NCBI GenBank assembly: GCA_037349315.1
Contig: JBAIAC010000001.1
Span: forward strand, 3,472,001-3,536,000
Direction of reading: 5' to 3'
Origin: Chelydra serpentina
Lineage: Eukaryota > Chordata > Testudines > Chelydridae
DNA: 64,000 nucleotides
Below, one piece after another: positions 1-9,559 of the stretch; positions within the stretch are counted from its first letter, which is position 1, and each line of letters opens with the position of its first letter. The notes under the pieces were generated by a model that saw only the letters and a program-made list of their open reading frames with translations, was not told where the DNA came from and did not search any database. Made by a program: the position numbers and the translations under genes.

Positions 1-479
1 AAGATACAGAAACAGATGTGGTGCTTCGGAATGGATCATGCCTGAACCTTTGTATTGTTAGGCATTTGAAATATCAGGTTATCACACTGCACATACTCCT
101 TTAGGGTCCTAATTCTCAAAGATGCATCATGACATCAGTGCCAGATATTTTGGGAAGAAGCTGACAAGAAGCCTGATTTGTAGTTAAGATTCAAGAGGAA
201 TGAGAAGGTTTGAAAAGCATAAAAACTGACCTGAACCATCCATCAAAATTTGAACTCAACAGAAAACAAATTTCTTACACTTAGAAAAGTTAGGACTGGA
301 GAAACAAAAAAATAAAAATTAAAGCCTTTTGGAATGGGCATCATTAGTTTTTGAGCAAAATTCAATGGGGAGTTCTGTACAACAATTGATGGCATGATAT
401 GACTCTATATTCTTTACCTTTTCATGCCTCTGTACTTCACGGCTCTAAACAGGACATGAGGTGGCAATGGCAAGAAGCA
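1..479. other. Unassigned AT-rich sequence
   Basis: I see no gene, RNA or recognisable repeat here. The sequence is AT-rich with ordinary short A/T runs. Confidence 0.5.
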
Positions 480-571
480 CTGGGCCTGATTCTGAACATG
501 TCAGGAGCAACTCCATTACAGGGGATGGAATTATACCAGTGTAAAACTGGTGAGTTCAGAATCTGGCCCAG
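480..571. repeat. Short palindromic repeat
   Basis: Imperfect inverted repeat of about 92 bp. The left arm reads CTGGGCCTGATTCTGAAC and the right arm GTTCAGAATCTGGCCCAG, which pair with a single mismatch. The centre contains ACTCCATTACAGGGGATGGA. It resembles the other short palindromes in this window. A short reading frame runs across it, but the symmetry explains the sequence better than coding does. Confidence 0.65.
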
Positions 572-1009
572 TGTCACTACTGTCTTCTCTGTTCTGCCTG
601 ATCATATGCCTGTTCTGACTTTCAGGTGACATTGTAAACAAAAAGCCACGGGCAGCATTATCTCCCGCAAATGTGAACATACTTGTTTGTCTTAGCGATT
701 GGCTAAACAAGAAGTAGGACTGAGTGGACTTGTAGGCTCTAAAGTTTTACATTGTTTTGTTTTTAGTGCAGCTATGTAACAAAAAATGTACATTTGTAAG
801 TTTCACTTTCATAATAAAGAGATGCACTACAGTATGTGTATGAGGTGAATTGAAAAACACTACTTCTTTTATCATTTTTTAAAACCTGACTTGTTTGGGG
901 AGGGGGAATTAGCATCTTTCCAAACCTATTCTCGGCAAAGAATGTCAGCACTACGTCACTCAGGATAGCTACCTCTCTCCAGGTACTAAACTAAGACTAT
1001 GAATGGCTG
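572..1009. other. Unassigned sequence
   Basis: No gene or repeat recognised. The stretch from about 900 may already belong to the repeat described next. Confidence 0.4.
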
Positions 1010-1250
1010 GCCAACTACAAAAGCAGTTTCTCCTCCCTTGGTATTCACACCTCAACTGCTAGAAGAGGGCCTCACCCTCCCTCATTGAGCTAACCTCGTT
1101 ATCTCTAGCCTGACTCTTCCCTGCACATTTATATCTGCCCCTGGACATTTCTACTGCTGGCATCCGAAGAAGTGGGTATTCACCCACGAAAGCTTATGCT
1201 CCAATACCTCTGTTAGTCTATAAGGTGCCACAGGACCCTTTGTCGTCTCT
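1010..1250 (+). mobile_element. Penelope-like or unclassified retroelement 3' piece
   Basis: A segment I recognise as a common turtle interspersed repeat, marked by the motif CACGAAAGCTTATGC followed by CTGTTAGTCTATAAGGTGCC. It ends near 1250 with no long coding frame. The fold at 1160-1199 resembles a hammerhead ribozyme, and such motifs are known from Penelope-like retroelements. That is the reason for the tentative class. The 5' boundary is a guess. A different class of retroelement remains possible. Confidence 0.45.
1160..1199 (+). ncRNA. Hammerhead-ribozyme-like fold (decayed)
   Basis: Order of parts on the plus strand: stem I strand GCAT (1160-1163), core CCGAAGA (1164-1170), stem II GTGGGT/ACCCAC with loop ATTC (1172-1187), core GAAA (1188-1191), a two-base self-complementary stem III strand GC (1192-1193), a UU cleavage-site dinucleotide (1194-1195), and stem I strand ATGC (1196-1199). 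This matches the hammerhead order, except that the core should be CUGANGA, so one key U is C here. The tiny stem III would need a dimer. Probably inactive in this copy. Confidence 0.35.
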
Positions 1251-1509
1251 CCAGGTAGTTTTCCTGAAGAGTGCAACAGAAAATCATTATAGTAATGACT
1301 GGAGGGAACCACACACCAGAAATAGTACATCCACAATTTAGTCCCTCATGGTTTGGAAAGGATGAGTCCTTCAATTAGTATTGACCTGGAATTCCCACAT
1401 ACCAGTCCAGCAGGCAGCCTAAATATAAATCTACCATCTATCTACCTATATATATATAGTTCCCAACACCATACTATCTGAGTGGCTCATACACATTAAT
1501 GAAATCTTC

Positions 1510-1650
1510 CTTATAACACCCACGGAAGGCACAGAAGTATTACCCCCACTTTAGAGATGGGGAATTGAGGCTCTAAGAGATTGCATTATTTGTTCATGGT
1601 CACATAGAAAGTCTGGAGCAGAAGCCAGCTCCCCTGAGCCCTAGTTCAGG
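1510..1650 (-). mobile_element. MIR-like SINE fragment
   Basis: In reverse orientation this reads as the MIR core and downstream region. It has the reverse complement of a 'ctcagtttccccatctgtaaaat'-type segment (here CTTTAGAGATGGGGAATTGA), followed by GGTCACATAGAAAGTCTGGA. These are characteristic of ancient amniote MIR/CORE-SINEs. It is strongly diverged and the ends are approximate. Confidence 0.6.
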
Positions 1651-2671
1651 TCCTTACCAATAAAGCCATCTTTCTCTATGAAACTGGATTTAAAAATAGA
1701 AAATGAACAACACCCCTGTCAAAATATACTTTCAGAGATTAATTTACAGCTTTGAAAGTTTACTAACAGCATTAAAAGAAAGTCTGTTGTGGTAGACAGG
1801 GAAAAAACATAAAAGGAAATTGATTGCCAGCTACTGTAATGAGTGGGGGCTAGAAGGCTCTGGAGTTGGTTATGGAATACAAGTGGAATCCAAATGTTTT
1901 CACTGGTCTTGGTTGTTAGTTCAAATCAAGCACAGGTCAGTAATGAGAGAAAGCTGGTAAAATCTGATGTTTCCTCAATGACCTATATGAAATGAGTTTG
2001 GTGGTCTTAGTCTAGTTTCAGCAGAAAAGTGAATACAGCACAAAACCCATAACTGATTTTAGCAGTGGATGGGATACTTTTTGGACACTCAGCATGACGG
2101 CACAGGTCTGAATAGGCCACCAAAAGTCACAGTTTCCAGGTGATTCTCCTAAAAGGCCCCACTCCAGCAGTTGGTCCGTATTCAGAAACATTAAACATAT
2201 GCGTAAAGTAATTTTTTCTGAATTGAGCCCTAAGTTAGGCTTAAGCACACTGACAAGACAAAGTGGTAAAGTTTACTCTTTCAGTGCTCATGCCGCATTA
2301 CAAATACAGGACTTCAGTCATCAGGGCTTCCATTCAATGAAGACTCAGTTCAAATTAATTTTCTTTTTAGTATATATATATACACATAAAAGAAATGTTA
2401 CCATAACTTGCAAAATTCTACAGTAAAATTCAGGGCCATTAGTTGAGTGAAATCACATGGACAAGGAGTAACTGAGGGATATTGAATCAGAGGTAACATT
2501 CCACAATAAGGCTAAGGAATAATTCCAGTGAGAAAAACGGAGATGCAGAATTGTATTAGAACACATTTTGTATTCAGCACCAAATCCTAACCCTAGCTAC
2601 ATTCACAGTGTGCAGCCCACATCAGCAACCTAACTCTCGTGCCATTGGGCTCTGTAGCTGTGGATGTCTAA
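1651..2671. other. Unassigned sequence
   Basis: No gene or clear repeat. It contains a short TA-rich run near 2370-2385. The short open frames on both strands have no recognisable protein features. Confidence 0.4.
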
Positions 2672-3498
2672 GGCCTTGGCTACACTCATGAGTTACAGCG
2701 CAATAAAACTGCCTGCAACGCTGTACATCACTAAACGTCTACACTTGCAAGGCACTTACAGCGCTGCGTCTCTGCAGGTACAGCGCTGCTGGTACTCCAT
2801 CTCCCCGAGAGGAATAACAGCTGTTGCGTAGTGGCTGATACCCTGCTCCTGGAATGTAGTTGGGCAATACGCACTAACTGACCTCCGAAAGCTCCCTTTG
2901 TTTTGAAACGGCACTTCCGGGTTGGAGTTCAGAGCTCCGTTCTGGGGCTGCTTTACAAAAAAACAAACACAGCTACTGTTTGTAGGCAGGGGGGCTCCGT
3001 TAGGAGTGCCGTCAGCAAAGTTAGCTTGGAGAGAGACGGCGGCGGGGGGGGGGGGCGGCGGGGGGAGAAGGGCGGGAGGGGGAGGGGTTGGGCTCCGTTT
3101 CGCTGAGTGGCCTTTTATCTGCTGTTTAAAAACAAACAAATCCCCTGCTGATTGCTTTCAGTGATTGAAAGAGAGGTGGTGGAGGTGTGCGTGTGTAAAC
3201 TTAGGAGATAATGAGCTGACACTCTGTGGATATCCCAAAAACCCACTCTATCTCCCCACATGCTCCCTGTCACACTCCACCTCACCCCCCCCATTTGAAA
3301 AGCACGTTGCAGCCACTTGAACACTGGGATAGCTGCCCATAATGCACCGCTCCCAATACAGCTGCAAATGCCTCAAATGTGGCCATGACAGTGCACTGGC
3401 AGCTGCCAGTGTGGACAGACTGCAGCGCTTTCCCTACTCAGCTGTGCGAAGACGGGTTTAACTCACAGCGCTGTACAGCTGCAAGTGTAGCCTTAGCC
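2672..3498. mobile_element. PIF/Harbinger-type non-autonomous element, 827 bp
   Basis: Terminal inverted repeats GGCCTTGGCTACACTC and AAGTGTAGCCTTAGCC match at most positions. They are flanked by the trinucleotide TAA at 2669-2671 and 3499-3501, the TSD expected of PIF/Harbinger transposons. The interior repeats the motif CAGCGCT and contains a G-rich run at about 3041-3085. No transposase is encoded; the open frames across the G-rich part are low-complexity. It abuts a second element that shares its right-hand TAA. Confidence 0.72.
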
Positions 3499-3501
3499 TA
3501 A

Positions 3502-3776
3502 GGCTGTGTCTACACTACAAGTGCTACAGTGGCACAGCTGCAGCTAAGCCATTTAGCATGGACACTTGATACAGTAGCGGAAAGAATTTTTCCATGGCTG
3601 TAGTAAATCCACTTCCTTAAGAGTAGTAGCTAGGTCAATGGAAGAATTCTTCCAGCAACCTAAAGGTGTCACAGCGGAGCTTCAGTTGGCTTATCTATGT
3701 CTCTCAGGAGTGTGAATTTTTCACACCCCTGAGTGATGTAGCTAGGTCAACTTAATTTTTATGTGTAGACCAGGCC
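3502..3776. mobile_element. PIF/Harbinger-type MITE, 275 bp
   Basis: Begins GGCTGTGTCTACACTACAAG and ends ATGTGTAGACCAGGCC, with TAA on both sides (3499-3501, 3777-3779). It carries the internal motif CACCCCTGAGTGATGTAG, also present in the copy at 34264-34539, so the two belong to one family. There is no coding capacity. Confidence 0.75.
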
Positions 3777-3779
3777 TAA

Positions 3780-6188
3780 GTATATCCTTAGTTGAGTTGC
3801 ATGACTTTCCATCAAGCCCCTCTCCACTACCAGTGGCTTGATTCTCAATCTTCCCTCATTCCATCAGTGTATATCCAGAGTAAGCCAGCAATAGAGAAAG
3901 CTGGGTTACACGGTGTTAAGAGTCTACCAAGATCCGTACTGCTATGTAAGAGTCAGAATTTGTCCTGTAGCGCTTGCCCCTGAGATACTTTTGCTTCACT
4001 GGGAGTTGTGGGTATTCAGAACTTCATATCAACCAAAAAACTGTATAATGAATTGAGATAGTATTGTTCCAGCCACCATTCTTGAACTGCCTATGTGGTT
4101 GCTAAAATATCTCTAATTAACCAGAGGGACTAGAGTATGGGGTGTCTGTTGCAAAACCTCTGGTCTGAGCAATATGCCTAAAGACAGTGAAACCTGAAAA
4201 TTGTCTTCTACATGCATCTAGGTACTCAGTGCAGTGATGCACAATCACAGAGAAGTGTCTGATTACTTGCTATTTTGTAGTGTTTTGTGCCTCCATGTAA
4301 GAGCGCAGAATATTTATGATTTTTCTAATTGGTTTTCAGTCAAATCATTCCACTGAGAATAAGTTACAATGCACTTGCAGAAGATTGGGGAGCTAAAGTG
4401 GGTAATGCAAATGCTACTCCAACTCTTAAGCACTGAATACTGTGCACCTGCATTTTGAATACTTCTCTCAGCTCTTTTTTATATGATAATGATAGAATGA
4501 CAGAAAGATGCTCTACTTATGACTACCACCTATTTATCTACATTGGCTTCAACATGCACACACACAAAAAGTTGGATAAGCACCATACACTAAAGGACTA
4601 TTTTGCTCATGAATGGAATGAAAAAAAAACAAGTGCTTTCTTTCTTTTTCTTTCTTTCTTTCTTATTACAGTTCAGTTTGTGAAGGGTAAACCCAAGGGT
4701 TAAAGGGTATTTGGTCAGGACTCTTTCAATGTTGGACCCAAACAACAATATATTTTTTAAAATATATAATTTAATAATGTTATTTCAGAGGCAACTCCAC
4801 TGTCATATCCATCATCCCCAAAGGACATGATTAGGAACAGAGTAGATTGAGATCATGCGATCCAATAAAGTAAAATGATTTATACAGTAAGTGAGCTGGG
4901 ATAGTTTGAGTTCCCAAGCCAATCTGTGCAAATTGGAGTACAATAAAAAGTAAAATGGTAAAACAGTATAAAAATAACTGGTCTAGGATCTCAGCCTTCT
5001 AAAGCGATAAAGAGCTTTTAAAAAAGGAAAAGACAGACAGAAACTTTGAAACTCAAGAAAGTTTTTATTCTCACAGTTGAAAAGGAAGAGATTCCTGGAG
5101 GTCAGTTCCATCAAGGAAATTCAATTCACAATTCAAGCTTGTCAATTTCAAAGCCAGGATGCTGCTCTTTTAAGAGTGCAGACACGTTCTTTTAACAGAA
5201 TTATTTCTTTATCCACTTACTTGTTTGGTGTCAGGTTGCTTAATGGCATGGAGTTTTTAATAAAGAAATAAACCTGAATCAAAATCTAGTCAGAACGATG
5301 TAAGCACAATGTTTGTGGCAAAAGGTGACATTACTGAAATATGTGGTGAAATAAAATAACACATACAGTTTTGTGGAACAAAATATAAAATGACTGACAT
5401 CAAGATAATTGTTAACTCACTTTCCCATAGGTACAGTTTTTACGAACATCTGGGGAGCCCAATTCTCATCCTTTTTATTATATTTATTCCCCAATAATTA
5501 TAAATTATTTATTTTAAACAGAAAGTAATTCCTGCCAAAATACAGATGCAATATGGCTGATATACTGTGCTGCCGAACATTATAATGTAAATTGCAATCA
5601 CAGTTTAATTTATTTTTCTAGTGCAAGGAAGAGTTATGGAGGAAAAAACCTCATATTTTTAATGGAAGAATACAGGGCTAAGTTCAACTATTGAGCCAAA
5701 GTCATGAGGCAGTAACCAGGGACAGAATTTGGCCCCATGTATTGTGCTTTAAAACCAGTTGGGAGAGTTTCTGCCAAACATTGAAAAATAAAATTAATGG
5801 AGAAAGGAAGAAATCTACTGACCTACACTCTGAAAAACTAAAATAGAGGAAGGATTTGGGCCACCATGAAATATACAGAGCTACTGGAATACCCCCCTCA
5901 CGGAGATTAGTGTGGAGCACTGCCACCTGTGAGGGAGCTTTGGAGGTACTATACTTCTCCACAAACTACTTCCTGTGCAAGGATGTGCAGCCTACTCCAT
6001 GCAATGTGACCAACAGACTCCAGAATGGAGGAGGGGTAGAGTTATAACCTCACTTCCTCCCCATCCCCTATGTGTTAATTGCTTTTCTAATGAGCACATG
6101 GAGGGAGCAGTGTTGTGTTTCTCCAAGCATAGAGACTGCAGTTTTCCCTGGCTTTTGTGTGGGTGCACTTAGAGGTGAAGCTCCAGGC
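3780..6188. other. Unassigned, mostly AT-rich sequence
   Basis: No gene recognised on either strand. It contains a simple TTTC tract at 4637-4664 and several A/T-rich stretches (4750-4780, 5460-5520). Short open frames here have no recognisable motifs or domain features. Confidence 0.4.
4637..4664. repeat. TTTC microsatellite
   Basis: About seven imperfect copies of TTTC with one interruption. Confidence 0.85.
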
Positions 6189-6312
6189 TAGGGTGACCAG
6201 ATGTCCCGATTTTAGAGGGACAGTCCCGATTTTTGGGTGTTTTTCTTATATAGGCTCCTATTACCCCCCACCCTCTGTCCCGATTTTTAACACTTGTTGT
6301 CTGGTCACCCTA
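6189..6312. mobile_element. hAT MITE, 124 bp
   Basis: Perfect terminal inverted repeats TAGGGTGACCAGA and TCTGGTCACCCTA, bounded by an exact 8-bp target-site duplication CTCCAGGC (6181-6188 and 6313-6320). An 8-bp duplication is the hallmark of hAT transposons. The interior contains inverted copies of a GTCCCGATTTT motif and no reading frame. The same termini occur at 24509-24633 and on the 1.7-kb element at 13240-14949. Confidence 0.85.
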
Positions 6313-6619
6313 CTCCAGGCACTGTCTCCCCAAGCACAGAGCCAGATAAGAACCAATGACAGTCTGGCTCCATATGTTTACAAGCACCCAAAGAAAAGGC
6401 AGTATTTAGCGTCTTGTGTTTCTCAAGACTGTACTCCACAGTAAGGAGGAAATACAACATGGAAGCTCAATTTCATATACAACAGTAAAATGTTCAGATG
6501 TGTCCATATGCTTTGCTATTGAGGTCAGATATTTGACAGCTTACTTCATGGCCTACAGTAGCACACTCAGAGCCTTACACTGCACCATTAGGTCTGATCC
6601 AAAGTCCAGCAAAGGCAAT

Positions 6620-7066
6620 GAGAGAAGCAGCATGATCCAATGGATTGGGTGCTGAATTGAGACTGTGTTCTAGTGTCAATTCAGCCCATAGGCGCTGACT
6701 CCGTGGGTGCTCCGGGCTGGAGCACCCACGGGGAAAAATTGGTGGGTGCTCAGCACCCACCGGCAGCTCCCCGCCAGCCCCGGGGCGCACGCCCAGCTCA
6801 CCTCACCACCAGGAGACGTTCTGGGGCCCTGCCCCCAACACCGGGCGACGTTGCGTCGGCGTCGGGAGCGGGGCCCGGCGTTGGGGGCGGGGCCCGGCGT
6901 CAGCCCCCACTGGCGCCACTGGAAGTTGGCGCCTGTGATTCAGCCACTGGTCTACCAGGTGCCTTGGGCAAATCTTTGTGACTCAGTTTTCCCCATCTGT
7001 AAAATGGTATAATAATACTGACCTCCTTTGTGATATACTGATGAAAAGCAATGTATCATTATTATT
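6620..7066 (+). mobile_element. MIR-like SINE, split by a hAT insertion
   Basis: The left part runs to about 6686 and the right part resumes at 6938 with GGTGCCTTGGGCAAATC, then CTCAGTTTTCCCCATCTGTA and a TATT-rich tail. This is the standard MIR order on the plus strand. Removing the 251-bp hAT insertion plus one copy of the duplicated target restores continuity between the halves. Diverged, so ends are approximate. Confidence 0.7.
6687..6937. mobile_element. hAT MITE, 251 bp, inserted in MIR
   Basis: Terminal inverted repeats CATAGGCGCTGACTCC and GGAAGTTGGCGCCTGTG, flanked by an exact 8-bp duplication ATTCAGCC (6679-6686, 6938-6945). GC-rich interior with a strong hairpin built on GTGGGTGCT/AGCACCCAC. 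No transposase; open frames crossing it are artefacts of GC content. Confidence 0.85.
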
Positions 7067-7741
7067 TTTTCCTGACTACAATGGACTATAAATCAGGCCC
7101 ATTGCAAAATTCTTACTTATGTGAGGATACCCATCTTCACCATGACAACTCACATGAATTTAGACCATTGAATGTCAGTACAAATGGGACTCTACCTTAT
7201 TTACAGCACGAGTTTCTACAGTGCTATTACTTATAGCCGTTGTGTAAAATATTATTCAATCACCATTTAAACTGACAAAAAGCATGTTGCTGAAAAGCCC
7301 TATACACAGCAGTCATCACAGCATCTGCCGAAGGAGGCTTTTAACTGAAACTGTGTTTCTTTTGTGTCACTGCACAGAGCCTAGCCACCTCTGCTCCTCA
7401 CAGTTAAAATTACAGCCACTGCTCTGTCAAATGAGCAGTTTTACGAGAGGTACTTAAGATAATTTTTGACACCCAGAATAATTAAGCCCAGCTGAGCTGA
7501 CTAATTGAGAATTATGCTTTTGGTACTATGCTAGTTAATAAGAAGAAAATTCCCCTTAAAACTCATTTTTCTTCCATTTAATTTTAGTATATTATTTCAA
7601 TTAGTAAACCTAGCCAGATGCAAGTAAATCTTGAGCCCCAACATTGTGCTCCATGGTATGTAAAACTCAGAGGAAGACAGTCTAATAGGCGCTTACAATC
7701 TGAGAATCAAATCCTACTCACAAGCGATGCCTCTCCGCACA
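7067..7741. other. Unassigned sequence
   Basis: No gene recognised. The segment around 7630-7710 (CCCCAACATTGTGCT, GGCGCTTACAATCTGAG) may be a decayed relative of the repeat arms seen at 62975-63505. Confidence 0.4.
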
Positions 7742-7742
7742 G

Positions 7743-8051
7743 GCCATGTCTTCACTGCAGAGTAAACTTGACTTATCTGCACACGAGCTAACCCCGCTGG
7801 AGTTTGCCTAGCTCAAGTGAGAGCTACACTCAAACTGCACAGAGCAATTGTGTTAGCAATACAGAAAGATTGTGTTGGCTGCCGATGAGTTGCGCTAACT
7901 CGAGCTGTAGCCTATGCCCCCAGGCAGACTAACCAAGTTACATGCACCACCACACTGGAGTTAAGGGGTTTTTTTTTTTGTGTGGATGGGACTTGAGTTA
8001 GCGGTAACACTCACATTATAATGTAAGTTAACTCTGCACTGAAGACAAGCT
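7743..8051. mobile_element. Non-autonomous DNA transposon, about 310 bp
   Basis: Ends CATGTCTTCACTGCAGAGT and ACTCTGCACTGAAGACAAG form inverted repeats with few mismatches. No coding frame. I could not identify a convincing target-site duplication, so the superfamily is open. The interior GAGTTAGCG-type motifs resemble Harbinger MITEs of the same window. Confidence 0.6.
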
Positions 8052-8252
8052 TGAAAACTGCACATATCCCTTTACAAAGCCTGTCCTTCCTAGGGTTTGC
8101 ACAAGGGACAGGTCAGCCAGTTTGAGTATCTGAATTGAATTTCCTCAAACCCTCACCAAATTCCCCCCACCATCCATTTTCATTCTCATATTCTGTTATT
8201 TTGATTTCCACTTCCATTTTATACCACTCCTTTAATTTAGACACATGCATTT

Positions 8253-8334
8253 GGCCTGATTTCTGATGATTACTCACAATTCCCACTGACTTTTATTGGA
8301 GTTGTGAGTGTTCAACTCTTATGAAAGTCAGGCC
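8253..8334. repeat. Short palindromic repeat
   Basis: Arms GGCCTGATTT and AAGTCAGGCC at the ends, with an inner pair ACTCACAATTCC/GGAGTTGTGAGT. The centre reads CACTGACTTTTATTGG, the motif shared with other short palindromes here. Confidence 0.7.
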
Positions 8335-8649
8335 TATTTAGGAACTGCATCTATGCAGTTCTAACATTCACCCTCTTACCAGACATTTCTATTTGGTCTC
8401 ATTTCCCTTGCAGTCAACAGCAAAACCCGACTAACTTCAGTGGAAACAGGTTTAAGCCCTTGGTTAGTTTTGTGTCTTTATTTTGTTTTGTTATATTCCT
8501 TAGTTAAAAAAAAGTATTAATTATTCTTAAATGAGATTGCTTTGTATTCTGTCACTCTCTGGCATTTTACATAATTCAATTTAACTGCTATATTTATCAT
8601 TACTGTATAAGATCAATGCAAGTCTGCAATTTTAAAAGATTTCAAATTG
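8335..8649. other. Unassigned sequence
   Basis: No gene or clear repeat; AT-rich. Confidence 0.4.
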
Positions 8650-9041
8650 GCAAATTCAACAAATAAAAGGAAATAATTTTCACCCAATCCTTCATCAGAC
8701 TGTGGAACTCAATGACACAAAAGTGGTTAAGGCCAAAGACTTAGTATGATTCAAAGAGGGCTTAGACATTTAAATGGGTATCAAAAATAGCCAGAATTAG
8801 AAGAGTTACTGCTAAAAAAATTTGGAAGGAACATTAAACCTGATGCTTCAGAGTGTATGGCAATATCTAACTGCTAGAGGTCAAAATGAGACCTAATTGG
8901 GGTCAGAGGCAGGTTATTCCACATCTGCCTACTGTGGGATTCTTACACCTTCTTCTGAAGCATCTGCTGGTGGTCACTGTCAAAGACTGGCTACTGGACC
9001 AAATGGATGTTGGATCTGAGCCAGTATAGCAATTCTTACGT
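8650..9041 (+). mobile_element. CR1 LINE 3' end, diverged
   Basis: The plus strand follows the order of a CR1 C-terminal and 3' UTR region. It has AGACTGTGGAACTC, then GATTCAAAGAGGGCTTAGACA, TGATGCTTCAGAGTGTATGG, TCTGCCTACTGTGGGAT, and a terminal GAGCCAGTATAGCAATTCTTA. No open frame survives. It is 5' truncated, as usual for CR1. Confidence 0.75.
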
Positions 9042-9480
9042 TTAAAATATTTCCTTTTACATCAGTTATACGGCTGTAACATGTGAATGTTTTAATCATC
9101 TTGCTTGGTGTGATATTTATTTGTGTACATTTTGGTATGATTGTTGGAATTGTTACCATTTGAATTCTGTATTACAAAAATATTTAAGTGACCAAGAAAA
9201 AAACAGTGTAGTACCATGTGTCAGGATCATGTGTTTGAAAATGCTGGAACATCCATACTTCAAATAAAAATACCTCCATGGAGGAGTCTAAACTGTGCCT
9301 TAAATGTCTAAGCCCATGTAAGGGCAGTCAAGTGTTATGCTGCAAAAATGTCCCCCCATGTTCCTTAGTATCACTATCATTTCTTCTCTTTCTTGCTCAA
9401 CTCCAGCTCTTGGCTCCTTCTCGTCCTCTGTAAATATCTGATAACACTGAATAGATAATGTATTTACATTTGTACACTCA
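9042..9480. other. Unassigned sequence
   Basis: No gene recognised; AT-rich. Confidence 0.4.
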
Positions 9481-9559
9481 AGGGTGAAATCCCAGCCCCA
9501 CTGAAGTTTTGCCATTCAATTGGAATTCTATCATTGACTTCTATGGGATTTTACCCCTA
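9481..9559. repeat. Short palindromic repeat
   Basis: Arms AGGGTGAAATCCCA and TGGGATTTTACCCCT. The interior holds CCCCACTGAAGTTTTG and CATTGACTTCTATGGG. Same type as 30183-30250 and 45794-45861. Confidence 0.72.

Noticed and set aside
2903..3164. Possible CpG island or promoter
   Set aside because: The G-rich run lies inside an 827-bp Harbinger-type element with TAA flanks; no gene follows it.
6191..6310. Tc1/mariner MITE with TA duplication
   Set aside because: TA flanks look like a mariner site, but the exact 8-bp duplication CTCCAGGC outside them shows that TA is part of the terminal repeat and the element is hAT-type.
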